Below are positions 8,133 through 15,278 of a DNA stretch of 21,466 bases, piece by piece. Position numbers and translations under genes: made by a program. Source of the DNA: DASZCR01 sp035942915 (GTDB lineage Bacteria > Acidobacteriota > Blastocatellia > Pyrinomonadales > Pyrinomonadaceae). The DNA lies in NCBI GenBank assembly GCA_035942915.1, contig DASZCR010000030.1:1-21466 (forward strand). Reading direction: 5' to 3'. The notes beneath the pieces are model-generated. The model was not told the origin of the DNA and did no database searches. It saw only the letters and a program-made list of their open reading frames with translations. Position 1 is the first letter of the stretch; every line of letters starts with the position of its first letter.

Positions 8133-8238
8133 GTTTGACGAGTTCCTTAGACGAATTTAAGTTTGAGCTTGTAGCGGGAGGCGAATATAGCACGCGGTTT
8201 TTGCGCGCCGCAACCGCCTCGCAGCGCCGCCCGCGGCC

Positions 8239-8529
8239 TCACTTCTCCGAAACGAGCGCCAGCAAACGCGACGCGCTCGCCCCGCGCACCGAGACGCGCT
8301 TGAGCTTCGACGCGTGTCCGCTCTCAATCTCGACGGAGCGCGGCGCAACGCCCAACTCGCGCGCCAGCAGGCGCGTCAATTCCTCGTTCGCCGCGCCCTC
8401 GACCGGCGGCGCCGCCACGCGCACGCGCAACGCCCCGTCATGTTCGCCCACGACCGAGCTCTTCGAGGCGCGCGGGACGACGCGCACCTTGAACGTCAGC
8501 GTCCCGTCCGTTTCCGCGTACTCGAACAA
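8239..8529 (-). CDS. yggU: DUF167 / YggU family protein
   Basis: This 96-residue protein is full length for DUF167 (YggU/UPF0235). It shows RVVPRASKSSVVGEHDGALRVRVAAPPVEGAANEEL, given here as the family core: the Lys/Ser after PRA, then APPVEGAAN, then LARELGVAPRSVEIESGHASKLKRV. The molecular role is unknown; it is a small alpha/beta cytoplasmic protein. The start is TTG with a weak G-rich upstream stretch. The frame is closed by the yggT stop only 24 bases upstream, so no much longer product is possible. It is the third gene of the yggS-yggT-yggU set, an order seen in many bacteria. Confidence 0.9.
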   Translation of the reverse strand: MFEYAETDGTLTFKVRVVPRASKSSVVGEHDGALRVRVAAPPVEGAANEELTRLLARELGVAPRSVEIESGHASKLKRVSVRGASASRLLALVSEK

Positions 8530-8553
8530 AGGCGACCCCGCTTGGCCTCTGCG

Positions 8554-9201
8554 TCAGAAGAAGCGCGTGCGATAGGCAATCGCCTCGGCCAGATTCAAAG
8601 GCCAGCCGCGCAGCAGCGTTACCTGAATGGCCGTCTGAAACAGCCAGATGATAATGAAAGCGACGATAGGCGAGATGTCGAACATGCCGAGCGGCGGGAT
8701 GATGCGGCGCAACGGCAGCAACAGCGGGTCTGTCACGTTGACGAGAAGTCTCATCAAGCGATTGCCGTAGCTGACCTGCCCCCATGAGAAGATGATGCGA
8801 ATCATGATGAGCAGACCGTAGAGCGCCAGCGCGCCGTAGAGCAGGTAGCCGACGATGGCGACAACTCCCGTCGCGCTCCCGCTGGTGAGAGCCAGCAGGA
8901 TGCCTGCCAGCGTGTTGAGGACGCTGGCCGTGAGGATGTAGACGAAGTATCCGAGCAGTATTGTCAGCAGGACGACGAAGAGCGGTGCGCCGTTCGGCTG
9001 GATGCCGAAGCCCATCAGAGCGCGTCTGACGGGGTTGACGAACGGGTCTGTAAACCTTCTGACGAACAGGACGGGACTGCTGAACGGGTTCACGTCCGCG
9101 TAGTTGAGGATGAAACGCGCCAGCATCAGCGCGACCATCGTGACGATGACGACGATGACCAGCAGCCAGATGAGATTGAGTATGAACCCGATGACTTCCA
9201 T
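8554..9201 (-). CDS. yggT: YggT family integral membrane protein
   Basis: This 215-residue protein has two YggT repeats (roughly 20-95 and 105-205). Each has paired hydrophobic helices and the family signature: FTDPFVNPVRRALMGFG in the first and VNVTDPLLLPLRRIIPPLG in the second. Four to six membrane spans are expected in the inner membrane. I chose the ATG at 9201 because GAGAAGG lies 10 bases upstream. A TTG at 9210 overlaps the yggS stop but has no room for a ribosome site. YggT proteins have been linked to osmotic tolerance, cell division and plastid division (the YlmG/CCB3 relatives). Translation is probably coupled to yggS. Confidence 0.92.
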   Translation of the reverse strand: MEVIGFILNLIWLLVIVVIVTMVALMLARFILNYADVNPFSSPVLFVRRFTDPFVNPVRRALMGFGIQPNGAPLFVVLLTILLGYFVYILTASVLNTLAGILLALTSGSATGVVAIVGYLLYGALALYGLLIMIRIIFSWGQVSYGNRLMRLLVNVTDPLLLPLRRIIPPLGMFDISPIVAFIIIWLFQTAIQVTLLRGWPLNLAEAIAYRTRFF

Positions 9202-9206
9202 AATTT

Positions 9207-9932
9207 TCAAACCTTCTCACGCGCGCCGAAGATGGCCGTGCCGACGCGCACCATCGTCGCTCCCTCCTCGATAGCCACCTCGAAGTCGTGGCTCATGCCC
9301 ATCGAAAGCTCTCCCGCGCCTTCATGAAAAACACGCCCGCGCTTCGCCCACTCGTCACGCAGCTCGCGCAAACGTCTGAAGTAAGGTCGCACCTGCTCCG
9401 TGTCCTCGAAGAACGGCGGCAGCAGCATCAGACCGCGACAGCGCACGCGTCGGCAACCGTCGAGCGTCTCGAAAATCGCGTCCAACTCCGCGGGCGGCGC
9501 GCCGCTCTTGGTCGCCTCACCCGCGAGGTCAACCTGCACCAGCACGTCGAGCGTCTCGCGTGCCTCCTCGACGCAGAGGCGTTCGAGACGCGTCACGAGC
9601 GCAGGCGTGTCGATGGTGTGGATGAGGTCAAAGAACTTGACGGCGCGGCGTGCCTTGTTGGCCTGCAAGTGGCCGATGAGATGCCAGCGCGCCGCGTCTC
9701 TCCCCAACTCCTCTATCTTCGACTCGGCCTCCTGCACGCGGTTCTCGCCGAAGTCGGTCGCGCCCGCCTCGACGGCATCACGCAGAACGTCTGTCGGGTG
9801 TGTCTTGCTGACGGCGATGAGCGTCACTTCACGCGCCTCGCGTCCGGCGCGACGCGCGGCGCGCTCGACGCGCAGGCGCACGGCGTCCAGACGCGCGCGC
9901 AAATTTTCGACACTGTGAGACGCTTCGGCCAT
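9207..9932 (-). CDS. yggS: YggS/PLPBP pyridoxal-phosphate homeostasis protein
   Basis: This 241-residue protein is full length for the YggS/PROSC family. It has the PLP lysine K43 in LIAVSKTHP, then the conserved GENRVQE, WHLIGHLQANKARR, LVQVDLAGEATKSG, LMLLPPF and a C-terminal phosphate-binding region (ELSMGMSHDFEVAIEEGATMVRVGTAIFG). The protein is a single-domain TIM barrel related to alanine racemase. It binds PLP, keeps free PLP in balance and affects amino-acid and keto-acid pools, with no proven enzyme activity. It heads the yggS-yggT-yggU operon. There is no clear Shine-Dalgarno before the ATG. Confidence 0.96.
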   Translation of the reverse strand: MAEASHSVENLRARLDAVRLRVERAARRAGREAREVTLIAVSKTHPTDVLRDAVEAGATDFGENRVQEAESKIEELGRDAARWHLIGHLQANKARRAVKFFDLIHTIDTPALVTRLERLCVEEARETLDVLVQVDLAGEATKSGAPPAELDAIFETLDGCRRVRCRGLMLLPPFFEDTEQVRPYFRRLRELRDEWAKRGRVFHEGAGELSMGMSHDFEVAIEEGATMVRVGTAIFGAREKV

Positions 9933-10047
9933 CCGCGATTTTCGCGTAACGATTCCGCAACGAGACTATAACAAGCGCCGACGCGCGTCCGCAACCGAAC
10001 CCGCCCGGCCGTCGCGTTTCCCTTCACGCACAGTCCGCCGATGCATC

Positions 10048-10081
10048 ACACGATACGGTTGGGCGCAACACTTTATCGTGT
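10048..10081. promoter_or_regulatory. Dyad ACACGATA-N18-TATCGTGT
   Basis: Two perfect 8-base arms lie 18 bases apart in the divergent region. The layout could suit a dimeric regulator, but an 8-base chance dyad is not rare. Confidence 0.25.
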
Positions 10082-10144
10082 AAGCGCGCTGCGTTTTCCC
10101 TGAGAAACGGCCTTTTTTCTCACCTTTTCGCGCTTGGTCATTCA

Positions 10145-10160
10145 TGGCACAAGACTTGTT
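10145..10160 (+). promoter_or_regulatory. Candidate sigma-54 (-24/-12) promoter
   Basis: TGGCAC, five bases, then TTGTT. The -24 half and the spacing match the sigma-54 consensus TGGCAC-N5-TTGCW exactly. The -12 half has T instead of C. Transcription would start near 10171, about 63 bases before the ATG of the Arg-rich protein. No enhancer-binding activator gene is in the window. Confidence 0.4.
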
Positions 10161-10216
10161 TATGTCTTTAGCGGGCATGTTGCTCTACTAAATTTCAGAG
10201 CGAGCGGTTGAAGGTT

Positions 10217-10223
10217 AAGGAGG
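10217..10223 (+). promoter_or_regulatory. Shine-Dalgarno of the Arg-rich protein gene
   Basis: A full AAGGAGG, the best ribosome site in the window, lies 10 bases before the ATG at 10234 and suggests high expression. Confidence 0.75.
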
Positions 10224-10233
10224 AAGTTTAAAG

Positions 10234-10710
10234 ATGAAAAGCAGAGGGAAAGGCTTTTATGCGAAGGCGTTGACGGCGGTGCTCGGCGTGCTTCTGCTGA
10301 TGCCGGTCGGTGCTTCGGCCCAGTGGGGTTGGGGCAATCAGGACGACCGACGCGACCGCAGGCGCGAACGCCGCGAAGAGCGTCGTGAGCGTCGTCAGGA
10401 ACGGCGCGAGGAGCGCCGTGAGCGTCGCGACGACCGTTGGGACAACCGCGATGACCGCTGGGGTCGTTACGGTCAGTATGGCGGCTCGTTCCAGCTTCGC
10501 CAGACGGCCTTGAACGCTGGCTACAACGAAGGTATTCAGGAAGGGCGTCGTGACCGCGAGCGCGGTGAGCGTTTCGATTATCGAGACGAAAGCGACTACC
10601 GCAACGCCAACAAGGACTATAGCTCGCGCCTCGGCGACCGTGGTCTCTATCAGCGTTACTTCCGTGAAGGCTTCGCCAACGGCTACGAGGACGGCTACAG
10701 AGGCTACTAA
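10234..10710 (+). CDS. Secreted Arg-rich, GY-motif protein of unknown function
   Basis: This 158-residue protein begins with a clear signal peptide (MKSRGKGFYAKALTAVLGVL then LLMPVGASA, cleavage before QW at about 29/30). Residues 37-76 are almost only Arg, Glu, Asp and Gln in an RRERREER-type pattern, encoded by imperfect 9-12 base repeats. Such a mixed-charge run could form a single long helix. Residues of about 85-158 carry spaced Tyr/Gly motifs: NAGYNEGIQEGRRDRERGE, then DYRNANKDYSSRLGD, then YFREGFANGYEDGYRGY. I have the impression that similar GY...G...G...D proteins are common in Acidobacteriota, but I can name no family or function. The gene is monocistronic: its own candidate promoter and strong ribosome site lie upstream and an intrinsic terminator follows. 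It should be exported beyond the inner membrane. Confidence 0.85.
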   Translation: MKSRGKGFYAKALTAVLGVLLLMPVGASAQWGWGNQDDRRDRRRERREERRERRQERREERRERRDDRWDNRDDRWGRYGQYGGSFQLRQTALNAGYNEGIQEGRRDRERGERFDYRDESDYRNANKDYSSRLGDRGLYQRYFREGFANGYEDGYRGY

Positions 10711-10767
10711 GACGGCCTCCATCGACGCGGGTTCGATTCTCTAAATCGCGCGCTCGCGCGCAGACCG

Positions 10768-10804
10768 GGGCGACTCAGGATTGAAGTCCTGAGTCGCCCT
10801 TTTT
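10768..10804 (+). terminator. Intrinsic terminator of the Arg-rich protein gene
   Basis: A 13-base perfect stem GGGCGACTCAGGA / TCCTGAGTCGCCC with a six-base loop (TTGAAG) is followed by TTTTT. This is a textbook Rho-independent terminator, 57 bases after the stop. It insulates the gene from the tRNA promoter. Confidence 0.93.
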
Positions 10805-10819
10805 CGCCCGCGACGGCGC

Positions 10820-10849
10820 TTGACACCCCGGCGCGGGCGTCCGTAATAT
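10820..10849 (+). promoter_or_regulatory. Sigma-70 promoter of tRNA-Leu
   Basis: A perfect -35 TTGACA (10820-10825), an 18-base GC-rich spacer and a -10 TAATAT (10844-10849). The start would be near 10856, about 11 bases before the tRNA. Confidence 0.85.
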
Positions 10850-10866
10850 TGTTTGCGTAAGTCCAC

Positions 10867-10950
10867 GCGGATGTGGCGGAACTGGCAGACGCGCAGGTCT
10901 CAGAAGCCTGTGATGGTGACATCGTGGAGGTTCGATCCCTCTCATCCGCA
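10867..10950 (+). tRNA. tRNA-Leu (CAG anticodon)
   Basis: The acceptor stem GCGGATG (10867-10873) pairs with CATCCGC (10943-10949), with discriminator A at 10950. The D arm has the GCG/CGC stem. The anticodon stem CAGGT/GCCTG carries loop CTCAGAA with anticodon CAG at 10901-10903, which reads CUG. A long variable arm (GATG-GTGA-CATC) marks a class II tRNA. The T arm is GGAGG-TTCGATC-CCTCT. CCA is not encoded. With CAG anticodon, class II variable arm and discriminator A, leucine is the only sensible assignment. Confidence 0.96.
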
Positions 10951-10960
10951 TCGCGAACCG

Positions 10961-11025
10961 GCTCAAAGTCGAAAGGCAAAAGTTAAGAGGACGCGTCCTC
11001 CTGACTTTTGCCTTTTGACTTTGAG
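10961..11025. repeat. 65-base inverted repeat of AAAG-type heptamers
   Basis: The left arm runs GCTCAAAGTCGAAAGGCAAA and on; the right arm is its near-perfect complement, ending in GACTTTGAGC. The arms meet at AGAGGACGCGTCCTC. The arms are themselves built of short repeats (AAAGTCG, AAAGGCA, AAAGTTA). It sits between the tRNA and the convergent DUF6941-like gene, so it could end transcription from both sides. Confidence 0.7.
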
Positions 11026-11030
11026 CTTTC

Positions 11031-11054
11031 TGCTTCTTTAGTTGCTTCTTTAGT
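11031..11054. repeat. Tandem 12-base duplication over a stop codon
   Basis: TGCTTCTTTAGT occurs twice head to tail (11031-11042, 11043-11054). The copy nearer the gene contains the TAA stop of the DUF6941-like gene, and the other provides a second in-frame TAA 12 bases on. Confidence 0.7.
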
Positions 11055-11493
11055 TGACGGCTTCGGAGCCGGAGTCGGCCTGTTGGCGTTGCACGGTCTG
11101 CGCGTCGATGATGACGAGCGGTTGCTCGTCGAAGAGCATGGAGTCGACGAGCGTCTGCACCCAGTATTCGCCCGGCTCGCGGAAGGTGACGTTGACGAAG
11201 AAGCTGATGTTGTCGGCGTAGCCGCCGGGCGCGACCTCGAAGTGCGTCGGTTGCGAGAGCACGACGGGCTGCTTGCGGTCGGGCGTCAGGATGCGCACTT
11301 CGGAGAGGTGCGAGCCGTCGCCGGCCCAGTGGTTGACGACAGCAAACTTGATAAGCGAGACGGGCAACTGCTGCACCACGAGGTTATGGAAGACGCCCAT
11401 GAAGGAGAGTTTGTTACCCGCTTCGAGCCGCACGTCGTCGCAGAAGATGGTGTAGAGCAGTTGTAGTTTGTCGTCCTGTGTCGGTCTGTTCAT
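11050..11493 (-). CDS. DUF6941-like protein
   Basis: This 147-residue protein has no signal peptide or membrane span. It opens LQLLYTIFCDDVRLEAGNK then LSFMGVF and is beta-rich throughout, ending in EPGEYWVQTLVDSMLFDEQ followed by PLVIIDAQTV. The pattern CDDVR.E.GNKLS.MGVF with a later PGEY...L resembles the small cytoplasmic DUF6941 family as I remember it; function is unknown. The start ATG is preceded by AAAGGTGAAGG. It lies 26 bases after ligA on the same strand, so the two are very likely cotranscribed. Whether it has a role linked to ligation or repair cannot be told from sequence. Confidence 0.75.
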   Translation of the reverse strand: MNRPTQDDKLQLLYTIFCDDVRLEAGNKLSFMGVFHNLVVQQLPVSLIKFAVVNHWAGDGSHLSEVRILTPDRKQPVVLSQPTHFEVAPGGYADNISFFVNVTFREPGEYWVQTLVDSMLFDEQPLVIIDAQTVQRQQADSGSEAVN

Positions 11494-11519
11494 CCTTCAC
11501 CTTTCAATCTCTTGATAGC

Positions 11520-13577
11520 TCAGACGGCGTTCGCCGCGCTGCCCGCGCCGAGCAGTTCCTTTAACTGCTTTTCGTCAATCACGCGCAGGCCGAGCGCCTC
11601 GGCCTTGTCCAGTTTCGACCCTGCCTCCTCGCCCGCGACGACAAAATCCGTCTTCTTGCTGACGGAAGAGGTGACGCGTCCGCCCGCCGATTCGATGAGG
11701 GCGCGCGCTTCGTCGCGCGTCATGGTTTCGAGTTTGCCCGTCAGCACGAACTGCTTACCGGCAAACGCTCCGTCGCGCGCCGCGCCGACGGGGACGGGCG
11801 CCTCCGTTCGCACTCCCTTCTCTTTCAGACGCTCGCACAACGCGCGATTACCCTCGTCGTCGAACCAATCGCGGACGGACTGCGCGACCGTCAATCCAAT
11901 CTCGTGGATGGCGTCAATCTCCTCGACGCTCGCACGCGAAAGCGCGTCGAGCGAGCCGAAGTGGCGCGCGAGAATCGAGGCCGTGCGTTCGCCGACGTGG
12001 CGGATGCCGAGGCCGAAGACGAGATTCGACAGGTCGCGCCCCTTGCTCGCCTCTATCTGCGCGAGCAGGTTCGAGGCGGACTTCTCGGCCATCCGTTCGA
12101 GCGCGGCCACCTCCTCGGTCTTCAACTCGTAGAGGTCGGCCACGTCTCTCACCATCCGCTTCGAGACCAACTGCTCGGTCAGCGCATCACCCAAGCCCTC
12201 GATACGCATCGCGCGGCGCGAGGCGAAATGCAGGAGTCGCGCTTTGAGTTGCGCCGGACAGTCTGCGGCGACGCAGCGCGCGACCACTTCGCCTTCGGGG
12301 CGCGAAACGACGCCGCCGCAGACCGGGCAGTTCGTCGGCATCTCGAAGCGCTTCGGCCTGCCGACACGCCGCGACTTCACCACGTTTAAGACCTTCGGAA
12401 TGATTTCGCCGCTCTTCTCGATGTTGACCCAGTCGCCGACGCGCACATCCAGCCGACGTATCTCGTCCTCGTTGTGCAAGGTCGCGCGGGCGACGGTTGT
12501 GCCCGCGAGCAAGACGGGGGTCAGATTGGCGACGGGAGTCAGCGCGCCCGTGCGCCCGACCTGTACGACGATGGACTCGACCTGCGTGGTCGCCTGACGC
12601 GCGGGATACTTGTAGGCGATAGCCCAACGCGGCGCTTTCGTCGTCGCGCCAAACTCCTCCTGCAAACCCGTCGAGTTGACCTTTACGACGACGCCGTCGA
12701 TTTCGTATTCGAGTTCGTCGCGCGCGGCTTCGAGCCGGTTGCAAAACTCTATGACCTCGTCGATGTCGGCGCACAACTGCCGGTGCTCGCCGACGCGGAA
12801 GCCCGCGCGCTCAAGCCAGTTGAGCGCGTCCCAGTGCGTCGCGAACGGCTTGCGGTCGCCGCGCAGCACGTCGTAGGCGAAGAGGTCGAGTTTGCGCGCG
12901 GCGACGACTTTCGGGTCGAGTTGGCGGATGGTTCCGGCGGCGGCGTTGCGCGGGTTGGCGAAGCGCGCCTCGCTCGCTTCCTCGCGTTCGGCGTTGAGGC
13001 GCTCGAAGGCTTTGCGCGAGAGATAAGCCTCGCCGCGCACCTCGACGTCCGACGCTCCCGCGTCCGTCCCTTCCTTCAGACGCAAGGGGACGCTGCGAAT
13101 CGTCCGCACGTTCTGCGTCACGTCTTCGCCGACGCGCCCATCGCCGCGCGTCACGCCGCGCATCAAGAGGCCGCCTTCGTAATGCAGCGAGATGGAGAGG
13201 CCGTCGATTTTCAGTTCGGCGACGTATTCGAGTTTGCGCCCGTCGGCCAGTTTGCGACAGCGTTCGTCGAAGGCGCGCAGGTCGTCGAGGTTGTAGCTGT
13301 TCTCCAGAGAGAGCATCGGACGACGATGCACATACTCGGCGAAGCCTTCGGCCGGGCGTCCGCCGACGCGCAACGTCGGACTGTCGGCCGTTTGCAACTC
13401 CGGGTGCTCTTCTTCGAGTTGGCGGAGACGGACGAGAAGGGCGTCGTACTCGGCGTCGGAGATTTCCGGCCGGTCGTGGACGTAGTAGAGCTCTTCGTGA
13501 TGAAGAATCTCATCACGCAGTTTCTTAATCTCGTTGGCGGCGTTGTTGTGCAAGCTGGTCGGCAAATTCTTCGACAC
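11520..13577 (-). CDS. ligA: NAD-dependent DNA ligase LigA
   Basis: This 685-residue protein is full length for bacterial LigA, which seals nicks in replication and repair using NAD+. The order of domains is complete. Domain Ia is the NAD-binding Y-Y motif region (EELYYVHDRPEISDAEYD). The adenylation domain has the nucleophile K123 in ELKIDGLS, then RGDG and DGVVVKV. After the OB fold comes a four-cysteine zinc finger (C417, C420, C435, C440). Helix-hairpin-helix repeats follow (FGLGIRHVGERTASILARHF). The C-terminal BRCT domain spans about 605-685 (FVLTGKLETMTRDEARALIE). The start is GTG with no obvious Shine-Dalgarno; the family N-terminus (EIKKLRDEILHHEELYY) begins soon after. It leads a two-gene unit with the DUF6941-like gene. 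Confidence 0.97.
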   Translation of the reverse strand: MSKNLPTSLHNNAANEIKKLRDEILHHEELYYVHDRPEISDAEYDALLVRLRQLEEEHPELQTADSPTLRVGGRPAEGFAEYVHRRPMLSLENSYNLDDLRAFDERCRKLADGRKLEYVAELKIDGLSISLHYEGGLLMRGVTRGDGRVGEDVTQNVRTIRSVPLRLKEGTDAGASDVEVRGEAYLSRKAFERLNAEREEASEARFANPRNAAAGTIRQLDPKVVAARKLDLFAYDVLRGDRKPFATHWDALNWLERAGFRVGEHRQLCADIDEVIEFCNRLEAARDELEYEIDGVVVKVNSTGLQEEFGATTKAPRWAIAYKYPARQATTQVESIVVQVGRTGALTPVANLTPVLLAGTTVARATLHNEDEIRRLDVRVGDWVNIEKSGEIIPKVLNVVKSRRVGRPKRFEMPTNCPVCGGVVSRPEGEVVARCVAADCPAQLKARLLHFASRRAMRIEGLGDALTEQLVSKRMVRDVADLYELKTEEVAALERMAEKSASNLLAQIEASKGRDLSNLVFGLGIRHVGERTASILARHFGSLDALSRASVEEIDAIHEIGLTVAQSVRDWFDDEGNRALCERLKEKGVRTEAPVPVGAARDGAFAGKQFVLTGKLETMTRDEARALIESAGGRVTSSVSKKTDFVVAGEEAGSKLDKAEALGLRVIDEKQLKELLGAGSAANAV

Positions 13578-13659
13578 CGTGACGAACGGGATTCTTGGCA
13601 GCCACTGATGGACTCATCATAAAGTTAATCGTCGGCCGGGCGCAAACGGGGTCGCCTCT

Positions 13660-15210
13660 TTAAGTGACGACGAAGTGCTTGTAGTGCTCGAAGCGTTCGA
13701 GGATGAGGCTGACGTAAGTGACCGGCTCGATGCCGCGACAGAAGCCGTACTTGACGACCGGGTCGGTCGTAAACTGCACCTTCGACTTCTGCAACAGCCA
13801 GTAGGCCACGTCGTTCCAGACCTTCGGATTGCCGCCGTACTTTTCAGCGAGGCGCTGCGCGTCCTCGACGTGTCCCGCGCCCGTGTTGTAAGAGGCGAGG
13901 ATAAACTTCAGACGCTCGCGCTCGTCCGGGATGCGCTCGCTCCAGTAGTCGGTCAGCCACTTGAGAAACTTGACCGCGCCGCGCACGTTGTCCTCCGGGT
14001 CGCGGAGGTTTTGCACGCCGAACTGCTTGGCCGTCGCAGGCATCAGTTGCAGCAGTCCGGTCGCTCCCGCCCATGAACGCGCCGCCGGGTCGAAGCGCGA
14101 TTCCTGATAAGCCTGCGAGGCGAGCAGACGCCAGTCCCAGTTGAGTTCGCCCGCGTACTGCCTGAGCAGCGGGTCGAAGCGGCAGAGTTTGCCGGTCTCC
14201 GAAGTGAGATATTCGCTGGCGACGCGCTCTTTGTAGCCCTTGCGGTCGGTGAAATATTTTTTGTACATCTTGTCGAAGAGCCCGCTGTTCTTCTTCTCCT
14301 CAATCCAACGGTCTAACTCCTCTTGCAGCGCGGGCGCGTTTTTCCTCACAGCCCAGACGACCTTGTGCGACGCGCCGACGATGGGACGGATTTTGAGATT
14401 CGAGAAGTAAGCTTCCTTCAACTCGGCGAGGTTTCCCTGCACCACCGTGTATTCAACGTCGCCTTTCGCCACCTTCGAGATAATCGCCTCGTCATCCGTG
14501 CGCCCGCCGACTTCGACTACGGTGATGTCGCCCGAAATCTCGTCGGCCAACTCGATGAGCGTTTTTTTGTAGGCGGAGCCTTCGGGCAGCGTCACCTCTT
14601 CACCCGCCAGTTGGGCGGGGCGCGTGATGAGACGCGCCTCGACATCGAACGCTTCCGGCGTCTGCACGTCTGCCGGTTCCGACTTGATTTCGGTCTTCGC
14701 TTCGTCCGTCAGTTTCGCCTCATCCGGCGGCGCTTTCTGTTGGACGAGCGCAGGCTCGGTGCGATAGAGCGGGCGCGTGAAGGAGACGAGCGGCTCGTCT
14801 TCTGGCTTCGGATTCAGACGCGCGGCAACCACGTCTCCGTCGCCGCGATTGAGTCTTTGATAGAGAGTCTTCTGGTTGGTGACGACCTCCATCTGAAGCG
14901 CGAGGCCGTGCTCCTGTGCGAAGGCGCGCAGCAGTTCGTATTCGTAGCCGAGCGGTTCGCCGCGATAGAGGAAGTAGGTGGTCGAGTTGTAGGGCGCGAG
15001 GACGACGAGCGTGCCGCGCTCTTTGATGGCGGCGAAATCTCTTTCGATGGGAGGGCCGAGCGGGACTGTCCCGGCCGCTTCGACCGGCCCAATCTCGCGC
15101 GCCTCGTCCTGCTCACGCGCGCGGCGCTCACTCCGCACCCACAGATACGCGACGGCCGCGACAACTGCCGACACGACCAGAAAGACGGCGACGATTCTCC
15201 TCGTCGGCAT
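13660..15210 (-). CDS. MltF-type lytic transglycosylase (SBP_bac_3 + SLT)
   Basis: This is a 516-residue membrane-anchored protein. I chose the ATG at 15210 because TGGAGG lies 5 bases upstream and a hydrophobic anchor (residues 5-24, VAVFLVVSAVVAAVAYLW) follows; a frame open to 15282 adds only charged residues. Residues of about 65-325 form a family 3 solute-binding domain (GTLVVLAPYNSTTYFLYRGE). A charged, Pro-rich insert interrupts it at about 158-190. Residues of about 350-480 form the SLT lysozyme-like domain with catalytic Glu370 in AYQESRFDPAARSW and GLLQLMPATA. MltF enzymes cleave the MurNAc-GlcNAc bond to give anhydro-muropeptides; the N-domain is a regulatory sensor of muropeptides. 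It acts in the periplasm. ligA starts 82 bases downstream. Confidence 0.92.
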   Translation of the reverse strand: MPTRRIVAVFLVVSAVVAAVAYLWVRSERRAREQDEAREIGPVEAAGTVPLGPPIERDFAAIKERGTLVVLAPYNSTTYFLYRGEPLGYEYELLRAFAQEHGLALQMEVVTNQKTLYQRLNRGDGDVVAARLNPKPEDEPLVSFTRPLYRTEPALVQQKAPPDEAKLTDEAKTEIKSEPADVQTPEAFDVEARLITRPAQLAGEEVTLPEGSAYKKTLIELADEISGDITVVEVGGRTDDEAIISKVAKGDVEYTVVQGNLAELKEAYFSNLKIRPIVGASHKVVWAVRKNAPALQEELDRWIEEKKNSGLFDKMYKKYFTDRKGYKERVASEYLTSETGKLCRFDPLLRQYAGELNWDWRLLASQAYQESRFDPAARSWAGATGLLQLMPATAKQFGVQNLRDPEDNVRGAVKFLKWLTDYWSERIPDERERLKFILASYNTGAGHVEDAQRLAEKYGGNPKVWNDVAYWLLQKSKVQFTTDPVVKYGFCRGIEPVTYVSLILERFEHYKHFVVT

Positions 15211-15215
15211 ACGTG

Positions 15216-15221
15216 CCTCCA
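15216..15221 (-). promoter_or_regulatory. Shine-Dalgarno of the MltF-type gene
   Basis: TGGAGG, five bases before the ATG at 15210. It decides the start against the longer frame. Confidence 0.75.
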
Positions 15222-15278
15222 CGTCTAAGCATCCCTCTGCGCCTCCCCCTTGTCGCTCTCTCTCTTGTCTCGACGACT

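Larger units (their letters stand above)
9933..10233. other. Divergent intergenic region between yggS and the Arg-rich protein gene
   Basis: These 301 bases separate yggS (-) from the secreted Arg-rich protein gene (+). They contain an 8-base dyad (10048-10055/10074-10081), a GAGAAA...TTTCTC hairpin near 10100-10120, and the sigma-54-like element and ribosome site of the rightward gene. A 70-codon frame here has neither family resemblance nor a ribosome site and is not called. Confidence 0.6.

Noticed and set aside
9966..10178. 70-codon minus-strand frame upstream of yggS
   Set aside because: No ribosome site, no recognisable motif, and it lies on promoter-like sequence of the opposite gene.
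10727..10745. GGTTCGATTC, like the T-loop of a tRNA or tmRNA
   Set aside because: The flanks do not form a T stem, and no acceptor or anticodon arms can be built around it; it also does not copy the 3' end of the nearby tRNA-Leu, so it is not an att duplication.
12474..13622. Plus-strand frame of 382 codons across ligA
   Set aside because: Antisense to a full-length LigA with all motifs; no independent support.
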